Program-made: the position numbers and the translations under genes
Source of the DNA: Planococcus halotolerans
Lineage (GTDB): Bacteria > Bacillota > Bacilli > Bacillales_A > Planococcaceae
Reading direction: 5' to 3'
Assembly: GCF_003289955.1 (NCBI RefSeq)
Contig: NZ_QLZR01000002.1
Span: forward strand, 744,001-808,000
Length of the DNA: 64,000 nucleotides
Shown: one piece after another, positions 33,571 through 41,216 of the stretch
How positions within the stretch are numbered: position 1 is the first letter of the stretch
Layout of the letters: each line of letters begins with the position of its first letter
The notes under the pieces: model-generated
Told to the model about the DNA's origin: nothing
Seen by the model: the letters and a program-made list of their open reading frames with translations, nothing else
Databases searched by the model: none

Positions 33571-34521
33571 ATGACTGAAAAAATATATGTAATCCACGAA
33601 AATGAAGAATGGACAACGCATTTGTTTAAACGGCTGGATGAACTCCAGTTGCCTTATGAGGACTGGTTTATCAACGAAGGATTGGTCGATTTGAATGACA
33701 CGCCTCCTGAAGGCGTATTTTACAGCCGCATGAGTGCTTCGTCACACACTCGCGGCCACCGTTATGCACCGGAAATGGCCGCTTCGCTGTTGGCATGGCT
33801 CGAGCATCACGGACGCACCGTATTTAACGGCACGCGCGCGCTGCGCCTTGAAGTCAGCAAAGTCAACCAGTATATGGCGCTGAACGCGGCGGGCATCCGC
33901 ACGCCGAAAACCATTGCAGCCAATGGGCGTGAACAGATTATTGCGGCCGCGGAAAAACTGGACGCACCATCTTTTATCACTAAGCATAACCGTGCCGGTA
34001 AAGGGCTTGGCGTTCGCCTGTTCCATTCCATTGATGCGCTCAAGGAATACCTCGATGGCGGCGAATTTGATCCGTCAATCGATGGTATCACGCTGATCCA
34101 GGAATACATCCAGGCGCCGGAGCCGTTCATCACTCGCTGTGAATTTGTCGGCGGAAAATTCGTCTATGCAGTACAAGTGGACACTTCGGAAGGATTCGAG
34201 TTGTGCCCGGCTGATGCCTGCCGCATCGACGACCTGTTCTGCCCAGTCGGCGAGCAGCCCGAAGAGACACCGAAATTCCAGGTGGTCGAAGGATTTGATG
34301 ATCCGATCATCGCGAAGTATGAAGAGTTCCTTCGTCAAAACGACATTGCCGTAGCGGGGATCGAGTTTATCCGCAATGCTGCGGGGGAGATTTTCACTTA
34401 CGACGTCAACACCAATACGAATTACAATTCGGACGCGGAAGCGGCTGCCGGCAAATTCGGTATGCTGGAGCTGGCGAAACTACTAGGCAAAGAATTGGAG
34501 AAATCAAAAGTTACAGTTTAA
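33571..34521 (+). CDS. RimK-like ATP-grasp ligase
   Basis: A 316-aa protein with an N-terminal pre-ATP-grasp domain and an ATP-grasp core: KVNQYMALNAAGIRTPKT, SFITKHNRAGKGLGVRLF, LIQEYIQAPEPFITRCEFVGG, and the Mg-binding IEFIRNAAGEIFTYDVNTNTN (conserved Asn/Asp near the end). Such enzymes join a carboxylate, through an acyl-phosphate, to an amine or amino acid. AAGGAG precedes the ATG. It forms a two-gene operon with the LLM monooxygenase, suggesting the two act on one small molecule. The actual substrate is unknown. Confidence 0.85.
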   Translation: MTEKIYVIHENEEWTTHLFKRLDELQLPYEDWFINEGLVDLNDTPPEGVFYSRMSASSHTRGHRYAPEMAASLLAWLEHHGRTVFNGTRALRLEVSKVNQYMALNAAGIRTPKTIAANGREQIIAAAEKLDAPSFITKHNRAGKGLGVRLFHSIDALKEYLDGGEFDPSIDGITLIQEYIQAPEPFITRCEFVGGKFVYAVQVDTSEGFELCPADACRIDDLFCPVGEQPEETPKFQVVEGFDDPIIAKYEEFLRQNDIAVAGIEFIRNAAGEIFTYDVNTNTNYNSDAEAAAGKFGMLELAKLLGKELEKSKVTV

Positions 34522-34551
34522 TGATTTGAGGCAGTTTTTCTAAACTGCTAT

Positions 34552-34605
34552 AAAAACAGCTCCTCCAGCGGCGGCAAAAGCCAATACTGAAGGAGCTATT
34601 TTTTT
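34552..34605. terminator. Terminator after the LLM/ATP-grasp operon
   Basis: AGCTCCTCCAG (34558-34568) pairs with CTGAAGGAGCT (34587-34597) with one mismatch, then T7. A smaller GCAGTTT/AAACTGC hairpin at 34531-34548 precedes it. The A run on the left lets it also end the reverse-strand SLH gene. Confidence 0.8.
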
Positions 34606-34634
34606 CCTGTTTCTTCATCAGACTGCATATTCTT

Positions 34635-35705
34635 CTATTCCACACTCACCAATTCGCTTTGAACCTCTCCATCGGCATCGACAGATTTAACAGAGGCAAA
34701 GCCTTCCACCATGTAATATTTGGAACCGTCATCCTGGCTTGTCACTTCTGTTGCGTTGGTGAAAGTCTGGTACGCTGTTTCCACGGTTACATTGACATCC
34801 GTGATTTCAAGCGTGATGGCTTGATCGCCCAATCCGGTTGTAAAAGTTTTGCCGACTTCAACTGGGTAAACGAGACTCAAATCACGTTCGGAATATGGGT
34901 AGCCGATTGCAAAAAAGTCATAGTTTTCAAGCTCGAGATATTCATAGTCATTGTCGGTGCCGTCCATTTCCACCGTCCACATATAACCGTAAGTCAAATC
35001 GCCACGGTCCGGCACATCTTCAAAGCGGTGGATTGCTGTTGTGCCATCCGCCATTTCGTAGGTGTAGACTTTGGTTTTGTCTTTTTGATGTGAGCCTTCT
35101 ATGACCGCGTCATTTTTAAATTCCGGCTCGAGCGCCCGTGCAAGGAAAGCTGCAAATTGGCCACGCGTCACTTCTTCTTGCGGCTGGAATGTGTTATTGG
35201 GATAACCGTTCGTGATATTGATCGCCAAAATCTTACTGATCGCTTCTGCGTAGTAAGCATCCTGCGGCACATCCGTGAACGACACATCGATCGTGTGGGC
35301 AAGGTCAAATACCCGCTCCATGATCAGCGCCATATCGCCTCGGATAATGGGAGCTTCAGGATTGAATAAATCATTCCCAACCCCTAGCACATATCCTGCT
35401 TCCGCAGCTTCCGCGATATAGCCGCTGGCGTAATGGCTCACCGGTACGTCACTGAACTCCGTCGCTCTTCGCGTTTCATCAAAATCCATCAATTGTCCAA
35501 TCATCACGACTGCTTCAGCCCGAGTCACTTCTGCATCTGGCCGAACCGTTTCATCCGGATAGCCCTCGATGACACCCCTGTCCATCAGATACGTGATTTC
35601 CTCATAGAATTGATGGTCTTCCGATAAATCCGAGGCGGCGGCAGCAGGGAAAGCCAGCAGCAATGACAGCAGTACAATCAGCACACTTGTCCACTTCTTT
35701 GTCAT
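34635..35705 (-). CDS. SLH-domain surface protein, 356 aa
   Basis: The frame is open to 35768, but ATG at 35705 (MTKKWTSVLIVLLSLLLAFP) is preceded by GGAGGAGATGAA and starts a clear signal peptide ending AAAAS. Three SLH repeats follow at about 25-205 (GYPDETVRPDAEVTR, GVGNDLFNPEAPIIRG, GYPNNTFQPQEEVTRG). The C-terminal 150 residues form an unrecognised beta-rich domain (TAIHRFEDVPDRGDLTYGY, GDQAITLEITDVNVTVE). SLH repeats should tether it to the wall polymer. It is divergent from a second SLH gene at 35985. Confidence 0.9.
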   Translation of the reverse strand: MTKKWTSVLIVLLSLLLAFPAAAASDLSEDHQFYEEITYLMDRGVIEGYPDETVRPDAEVTRAEAVVMIGQLMDFDETRRATEFSDVPVSHYASGYIAEAAEAGYVLGVGNDLFNPEAPIIRGDMALIMERVFDLAHTIDVSFTDVPQDAYYAEAISKILAINITNGYPNNTFQPQEEVTRGQFAAFLARALEPEFKNDAVIEGSHQKDKTKVYTYEMADGTTAIHRFEDVPDRGDLTYGYMWTVEMDGTDNDYEYLELENYDFFAIGYPYSERDLSLVYPVEVGKTFTTGLGDQAITLEITDVNVTVETAYQTFTNATEVTSQDDGSKYYMVEGFASVKSVDADGEVQSELVSVE

Positions 35706-35984
35706 TTCATCTCCTCCGTTCCATTTATTTGTTGCCTCCATTTTAACAGCTGCCAACAGATAATGCACCCGTTTTCTGTATATTCACTCTTTTCTTGCAG
35801 CACTTTCATTATTTTTTCATTCCAAAAACCTTACTACTAAAATGAAAGGTGAAATGCCCAAACATTTAATGTCTCCCCTATTATCCACATTCCCAATTGT
35901 CAATATTTTATTTATAATAATAATTAATTATTACTTATTGATTACTGATATGATAAAATGAAAACAAACAGGGAGGGATAGATT

Positions 35985-37088
35985 ATGAAGACGTTTTTGT
36001 CTTTAATCGCAGCTGCCATCCTGATGATCAGTTCGTTTTCGTCTCCTGCCAAAGCGATTGTACTGTTTGATGACGTGCCCGGTGACCATCCATTTGCCCT
36101 GGAAATTGCGTTCCTGCATGAAGAAGGAATCATCAATGGCCACACAGATGGCACCTTCCGGCCAGACGATCCAGTAATCCGGTCGCATGCCGTCGCGATG
36201 ATTGGACGTGCATTGAATCTGGATGACTCGCCACGTGACCCAGGTTTCCGGGATGTATCAGTCAGCCATGAGTTCTCGGGTTACATCGCTTCTGCCGTTG
36301 ATACAGGGATTATTGTAGGCTACCCGCACAATTACTTCCGCCCGGATTGGACTGTGACACGTGCCCAGACAGTTACGATGCTGGACCGCGCCCTCCACTT
36401 CCCGGATGCAGCGGATAATAACTTCCGGGATATGAATGAAGGGCATTACGCATTTGATGCCGTGTCGAGACTCGCTGAGCAAGGTGTTGCACGCGGTTAT
36501 CCTGACAATACATTCCGTCCGGACATTGCAGTGACACGCGCACAGTTTGCGGCTTTTCTGGCACGGGCCATCGAGCCGAGTTTCATTCCTGAAAAACAAG
36601 ACTTGCTGATGACAGCCAATGAAATTCTGGCAGAACTGCAGGCCGAAGATTTTGAAGATGTTGCCGCATATGTCAGCTCCTCGGAAGGATTGACATTCTG
36701 CCCGTACGCTGGCGGCTGCATTGACAATGGCGGTGTCACTTTCACCAAAGCGCAGCTTCCCGGCTTCATGAATGATTCGAATGATTATTTATGGGGATAC
36801 GAAGATGGAAGTGGTTTTGAGATCAATCTGACACCTGCCGAGTATTATGATGAGTATTTGATGGAAGCAGACTATAACGCCAAAGAGCGCTATGGACGCA
36901 GCGAACACCCGATGACACAGGAGCTGATTCACCAAAAATATCCTGAGGCGACTGTTGTCGAGTTCTACTATCCCGGCACCGATGAATACGATGGAATGGA
37001 CTGGCAGAGCCTGAACATGGTATTCGAGAAAAATAGCAATGGTGATTGGGTGCTGATTGCGATTGTGAATGACCGCTGGACGATTTAG
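35985..37088 (+). CDS. SLH-domain surface protein, 367 aa
   Basis: The signal peptide (KTFLSLIAAAILMISSFSSPAKA) is followed by three SLH repeats at about 28-205 (GHTDGTFRPDDPVIR, GYPHNYFRPDWTVTRA, GYPDNTFRPDIAVTRA) and a C-terminal domain of about 150 residues (SEGLTFCPYAGGCIDNGGV, ending in NDRWTI). Two cysteines (CPYAGGC) may form a disulfide outside the cell. AGGGAGGGATAGATT precedes the ATG. The last 30 residues and the terminator have a decayed copy at 45334-45482. No function is recognised for the C-terminal domain. Confidence 0.9.
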   Translation: MKTFLSLIAAAILMISSFSSPAKAIVLFDDVPGDHPFALEIAFLHEEGIINGHTDGTFRPDDPVIRSHAVAMIGRALNLDDSPRDPGFRDVSVSHEFSGYIASAVDTGIIVGYPHNYFRPDWTVTRAQTVTMLDRALHFPDAADNNFRDMNEGHYAFDAVSRLAEQGVARGYPDNTFRPDIAVTRAQFAAFLARAIEPSFIPEKQDLLMTANEILAELQAEDFEDVAAYVSSSEGLTFCPYAGGCIDNGGVTFTKAQLPGFMNDSNDYLWGYEDGSGFEINLTPAEYYDEYLMEADYNAKERYGRSEHPMTQELIHQKYPEATVVEFYYPGTDEYDGMDWQSLNMVFEKNSNGDWVLIAIVNDRWTI

Positions 37089-37111
37089 TTTGTGAATTGA
37101 ATGTAATGAGA

Positions 37112-37143
37112 AAGACCCGGCAATTAAATTTGCCGGGTCTTCC
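37112..37143 (+). terminator. Terminator of the 35985 SLH gene
   Basis: AAGACCCGGCA (37112-37122) pairs with TGCCGGGTCTT (37131-37141). Near-identical to the hairpin at 45446-45475. Confidence 0.85.
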
Positions 37144-37226
37144 TTAATATCAGGGTCATTTTTCACTGCAGGGTCCAAAATGACAATCAGATACAGCATG
37201 GTTAAAATTGCAGCATGTTGATAAAC

Positions 37227-37448
37227 CTATTGTTTAAGCTTATTATGTTTAGCCATATTTTCATGTTTTTCATTACGCAGATCGTATTCATGTATAAAAT
37301 GCAGGACGGCTTGCCGGGGAATGCCAAGTTCCCGTGCTGTTACCGATGGCCCTTCATCACGTTCGATGTATAATTCCCGGATCACTTCTTCCATACTTTT
37401 ACTATGTCCTTTTTCCAGCTTCTCTTTATATTTCTGATAGGGATGCAT
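37227..37448 (-). CDS. Small helix-turn-helix-like protein, about 73 aa
   Basis: The frame starts at 37457 with several nearby ATGs; ATG at 37448 (MHPYQKYKEKLEK) is best spaced from AGGA. The central part (MEEVIRELYIERDEGPSVTARELGIPRQAVLHFIHEYDLR in context) has the residue pattern of a helix-turn-helix: a helix, SVTARELGI, then RQAVLHFIHEY. It is probably a small DNA-binding protein; its target is unknown. No partner gene is adjacent. Confidence 0.65.
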   Translation of the reverse strand: MHPYQKYKEKLEKGHSKSMEEVIRELYIERDEGPSVTARELGIPRQAVLHFIHEYDLRNEKHENMAKHNKLKQ

Positions 37449-37571
37449 ATTCATCATCCTACTCTCTTATATTTTTATTCGTGTACTGAATTTTCTGTTT
37501 TTTATGTTTAATTGATTATAACCCTGTCCAGTTATTTAAACTAGTCTTTTTTAATTGCGAAAGGGAAACAC

Positions 37572-37612
37572 AAAAGCCGTGCCGGAAACCATTGGTTTCC
37601 GGCACGGCTTTT
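37572..37612. terminator. Perfect 19-bp hairpin, terminator of the 37625 small gene
   Basis: AAAAGCCGTGCCGGAAACC at 37572-37590 pairs with 37594-37612 around ATT. It lies just downstream of the 32-aa reverse-strand gene, with a T-rich tail. Confidence 0.85.
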
Positions 37613-37624
37613 ACCGATTCAGCT

Positions 37625-37723
37625 TCAATTCGGCCAGTGGTGCATGAAAAAATAGGACAGGATGCCAATTACCGCGAAGATTGACACGATCAGCATTGGT
37701 ATCAGTCCGAAGGTGGCTTCCAT
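37625..37723 (-). CDS. 32-aa single-span membrane peptide
   Basis: A 33-codon frame (ATG at 37723, TGA at 37625) encodes MEATFGLIPMLIVSIFAVIG followed by ILSYFFMHHWPN. One hydrophobic helix fills most of the peptide, with two histidines and a tryptophan at the C-terminal end. GGAGGAGGGAAATC upstream is a near-perfect ribosome binding site, and a strong terminator follows the stop, so a real gene is likely despite its size. Function unknown. Confidence 0.7.
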   Translation of the reverse strand: MEATFGLIPMLIVSIFAVIGILSYFFMHHWPN

Positions 37724-37940
37724 TGATTTCCCTCCTCCCTTGCCGTTCATCTCTTTGCCTTTATCATAATCCTAATTCATGTAAATAGATACAATTAAAT
37801 CTGATTATTCAGTTAAATTACTTTTTGGAACTTTATTGCTGAAAATCCTGTCCGCCATTCCGACTAAAAAACCGCATATCGGGTAATCCATTCTATATAA
37901 GTACTGCCCCGGACAGACCATCTGCAAAGGAGCGAGCGCC

Positions 37941-39449
37941 ATGATCGAACAATTGGATACCCTGTACAACGAAGAAGGTTATTACATCAAAAATAGAGGA
38001 GGATTTTTCGCCGGGAAAAAGCTGGTGACAGTAATTACGCCCGTGTATAATGCCGAGCCTTTTCTCGAGAAGACCATCGAGTCGGTCATCAATCAGTCCA
38101 TCGGTTTTAAAAACATAGAATTCATCATCGTCGATGACCATTCAACTGACGGCTCTAGGCAAATCATCTGGGATTACGCGGCAAAATATCCGAATATCAA
38201 AGCTGTCTTCCTGAAGAAAAATACCGGTTCCCCCGCCGCTCCCCGTAACCTCGGGATTGAACTGGCAAAAACGGACTGGGTGACGTTTCTTGATGCTGAT
38301 GACTGGCTCCATGAAGAAGGCGTCAAAGCGCTGTACGATTTGGCGAAGGAAACCGGGGATAATTATGTCGCCGGAAGAACGATGAAAGCGGAGTCCGGCG
38401 GTTTTAAGATTGTGGGAGAGCATCAATCGGCTATTGAGAGGCGGAGCGTGTCCCCTTTTACGATCAAACATATCTTCCAGCATCTTGGCCCCACTGCCCG
38501 GATGATGAAAAGGAAGTTGCTGCTGGATAAAAATATACGCTTCCCCCATCTGAAATTTGCGGAGGACAAGCAATTTTTCATCGATGTGCTGATCAATTGC
38601 CCGACCATTTCCACGACCAAAAAAGTCGCCTACTACGCCAATCGGCTCGATGAAAATGAGAGTTCATTGACATCAAAGACAACGGTTATGGAAAAGACGG
38701 ACACCAATATCCAGGTGATCAAGTATGTAAAACAGAAAAAGCTTCCGGAAGAGCAGGAAAAGATGATTTTGAACCGGCTCTATGAATTCGACTGCATCAC
38801 ACGGCTGTTCGACCGGCAGCATTTCCTGAAAAGCGAAACCAAGGAAGATTATTTCGACAAGTTCCGGGAAGTTCTCGCTACCGCCAGCGACCTGGACTAC
38901 GAGATTTCCGATAACTTCTTCCACCCGTTTAACCGGACCGTCTATCGATTGTTCCTGCAGGAAGATTACCAGCAAATGATCGATCTCATCCGCTGGAATA
39001 AGAAGACGAAGCAGAAGCAACACATCATCAAAGACGGACTGCCCTATATAACGACGCCTTTTGAAGGTACATTGGCCGAAAACATCCGGGTCCCGCTCCT
39101 CGCCATCTACCAAAGCGGTTATTTTGAAGGCGACAGTTATCACCTCACCGTGCAGATTTTCGGGGAGGAAATCGATAAAGTCGAAGAACTAGTCTTCCGG
39201 AACCGCCAGGACGTCAACGAAGAATACGCCTTTACGCTCCAGCCGGACGAAAGCCGCATCGCCAGCATTTCCATTGAAGTCGCAGAACTCGACAAATTGC
39301 CGACAAAAAGTTTCGAAGTTTTTATCCGCTATGATGTCTACCGGAAAATTAATATCCTGCGGCCGGAACAGCTTCAAATCGACAAGCGGCTTCTTAACTT
39401 CTATACGACGCTCAACTCCAATCTGGGTTTTAAAATAACCAAAGCGTGA
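37941..39449 (+). CDS. GT2-family glycosyltransferase, 502 aa
   Basis: Predicted cytoplasmic glycosyltransferase of wall-polymer synthesis. The N-terminal GT-A domain (about 28-250) shows VTVITPVYNAEPFLEKTIES, FIIVDDHSTDGSR, AAPRNLGIELA and the DXD-like LDADDWLHEEG. A helical middle part and a beta-sandwich-like C-terminal domain (VPLLAIYQSGYFEGDSYHLTVQ) follow, as in teichoic-acid-linked GT2 enzymes. AAAGGAGCGAGCGCC precedes the ATG. The gene is convergent with tagH and shares a terminator with it. Confidence 0.87.
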   Translation: MIEQLDTLYNEEGYYIKNRGGFFAGKKLVTVITPVYNAEPFLEKTIESVINQSIGFKNIEFIIVDDHSTDGSRQIIWDYAAKYPNIKAVFLKKNTGSPAAPRNLGIELAKTDWVTFLDADDWLHEEGVKALYDLAKETGDNYVAGRTMKAESGGFKIVGEHQSAIERRSVSPFTIKHIFQHLGPTARMMKRKLLLDKNIRFPHLKFAEDKQFFIDVLINCPTISTTKKVAYYANRLDENESSLTSKTTVMEKTDTNIQVIKYVKQKKLPEEQEKMILNRLYEFDCITRLFDRQHFLKSETKEDYFDKFREVLATASDLDYEISDNFFHPFNRTVYRLFLQEDYQQMIDLIRWNKKTKQKQHIIKDGLPYITTPFEGTLAENIRVPLLAIYQSGYFEGDSYHLTVQIFGEEIDKVEELVFRNRQDVNEEYAFTLQPDESRIASISIEVAELDKLPTKSFEVFIRYDVYRKINILRPEQLQIDKRLLNFYTTLNSNLGFKITKA

Positions 39450-39525
39450 CGTAATATGCAAGCATTTATAGAGTTACAATTGGCTTCAACCAGAGTTAAT
39501 GGAAAAGTTGATATAAAAAGCGAAT

Positions 39526-39563
39526 AAAAAATCCTTTAAACAAAGCCGTTTAAAGGATTTTTT
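39526..39563. terminator. Shared terminator between the GT2 gene and tagH
   Basis: AAAAAATCCTTTAAA (39526-39540) pairs with TTTAAAGGATTTTTT (39549-39563). The tagH stop codon at 39550-39552 lies within the right arm. Confidence 0.88.
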
Positions 39564-40359
39564 CTCTTTCAGAAGCATGTTTTTGCAGTACTTCATATCG
39601 GTAAGTCGTTTTTTCTTTTTTTGACATTCCTTTATATTCCTCTAGGAACTTCTCGTACTCTTCAAGTATGATGTCTGCATTGCCATACTCTTTAAGTGTT
39701 CCGAATTCCAACCATGCAATTTCATCACAAAACTTCCTCATCTGTGAAATGGAATGGCTGACAAAAAACATCGTTTTTCCTTTTTCCTTAAATTCCATCA
39801 TTTTATTAAGGCTTTTTTCAGCAAAGGCTTTGTCGCCGACGGACAGTGCTTCATCTATAATCAGAATGTCAGGATCCACTCTCACGGAAATTGAGAATCC
39901 TAACCGGGACTTCATCCCACTGGAATATGTTTTTACAGGCTGGTCGATGAACTTTTCAATTTCGGCAAATTCAATGATTTCTTCTTCCATCTCTTCAATT
40001 TCCTGTTTTGAAAAACCCAGCATCAGAAGTTTCAACTCAATATTTTCCCTGCCAGTCAATTTATTATCCAGTCCTGCATTCACCGCAATAAGCGCTACGT
40101 TTCCTTTGCTTACTACTTTGCCGGACGTTGCCGGGATGACTCCGGCGATTATATTGGCCAAAGTCGATTTACCTGAACCATTTATACCGATAAGTCCTAC
40201 AATCGCTCCTTCATCCACTTGAAAAGAGATATTCCGCAGCGCAAAAAATTCTTCTCCATACTCTTTGGCAGGGATGATCAGGTCCAGAATGCGTTCCGAT
40301 CTTTTTTTATAAAGTTTATAGCGTTTCGATACATGCTGAACATCCACTGACTTTGCCAT
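39550..40359 (-). CDS. tagH: Teichoic acid exporter, ATP-binding subunit TagH
   Basis: ATG at 40359 (MAKSVDVQHVSKRYKLYKK) is preferred over the GTG frame start at 40368 because GGGAAG is then well spaced (269 aa). Walker A is GINGSGKST, the ABC signature is YSSGMKSRLGFS, and Walker B is ILIIDEALSVGD. The Q-loop region and C-terminal helices fit the polysaccharide-exporting ABC group. It is shorter than B. subtilis TagH, which has a large extra C-terminal region. With TagG just upstream (17-bp gap) it would energise flipping of finished wall teichoic acid across the membrane. Confidence 0.93.
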   Translation of the reverse strand: MAKSVDVQHVSKRYKLYKKRSERILDLIIPAKEYGEEFFALRNISFQVDEGAIVGLIGINGSGKSTLANIIAGVIPATSGKVVSKGNVALIAVNAGLDNKLTGRENIELKLLMLGFSKQEIEEMEEEIIEFAEIEKFIDQPVKTYSSGMKSRLGFSISVRVDPDILIIDEALSVGDKAFAEKSLNKMMEFKEKGKTMFFVSHSISQMRKFCDEIAWLEFGTLKEYGNADIILEEYEKFLEEYKGMSKKEKTTYRYEVLQKHASEREKIL

Positions 40360-40376
40360 TTGCATCACTTCCCATT

Positions 40377-41183
40377 TTAAAGGAAATCAATAAATTGATT
40401 TCTGAATTTAATATGCAGATAAGAACCGATAAAGAATGTCAACAGTATTACTCCTGCAAAATACGCAGTATAAACCGGATTCTCAAGAAAATACCACCCT
40501 TCACCAAGTAAAGAATAGCGGTATCCTTCAATTATATAATAAAAAGGATTGAGCTTCATATAAGGCTGCCACGTTTCCGGCAATAGTGTCGGCGGCCAAA
40601 GTATCGGAGATAAATACAGAAGCATTCTCATTATTGACTGGAGCAGCATTTGGACATCCCGGACAATGGTTGTTAACGTTGAAGTTATCAACACGAGGCT
40701 AAACAGGAATGCGAGCAGACTGAGCATATAAAGCGGCAACTGAATGTAGTATATGGATACTGGATAGCCGATAAATTGCAGGAAAACCATGCCCAGACCC
40801 AGGATAACCAGATGAGGATAGAACTGGGCGAAAATTACATAGCCCGGTATGACACTCATTGGAAAATTCATCTTGGCCAGCATCTTTATCTTGCTGTAAA
40901 TCGACTTGGACCCTTTCATAACAGCTTGGGTAATAAAGAACCATACCAGGATTCCGGCAAGCATCCATTGCAAATAAGGAATATCGCCAATAGGTTCCCT
41001 TTGCCGGATTCCGAATCCGAAAACAAACCAGTAAATCGTTATCTGGATAGCGGGATTAATAATTTCCCAGGCCATCCCCAAATAATTTCCACTTGTCAAA
41101 CTCCGTAATTCATAGACAGACAGCCTTCTTACCAAATAGAAGTAGCGGAGTTGTTCCCTTATTATTTTCATCATTGAATTCAT
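40377..41183 (-). CDS. tagG: Teichoic acid exporter, permease subunit TagG
   Basis: A 268-aa ABC-2 type permease with six predicted membrane helices (for example IQITIYWFVFGFGI, LAGILVWFFITQAVM, LPLYMLSLLAFLFSLVLI, AYFAGVILLTFFIGSYL) and the typical LSPILWPPTLLPETW and LNPFYYIIEGYRY motifs. GTGAGGAACCAGG lies before the ATG at 41183. Its partner ATPase TagH follows at once. The pair lies downstream of a TagF-like polymerase on the same strand, consistent with a teichoic acid synthesis and export operon. Confidence 0.94.
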   Translation of the reverse strand: MNSMMKIIREQLRYFYLVRRLSVYELRSLTSGNYLGMAWEIINPAIQITIYWFVFGFGIRQREPIGDIPYLQWMLAGILVWFFITQAVMKGSKSIYSKIKMLAKMNFPMSVIPGYVIFAQFYPHLVILGLGMVFLQFIGYPVSIYYIQLPLYMLSLLAFLFSLVLITSTLTTIVRDVQMLLQSIMRMLLYLSPILWPPTLLPETWQPYMKLNPFYYIIEGYRYSLLGEGWYFLENPVYTAYFAGVILLTFFIGSYLHIKFRNQFIDFL

Positions 41184-41216
41184 CCTGGTTCCTCACCCAC
41201 TCTTTTTTCTGTCACG

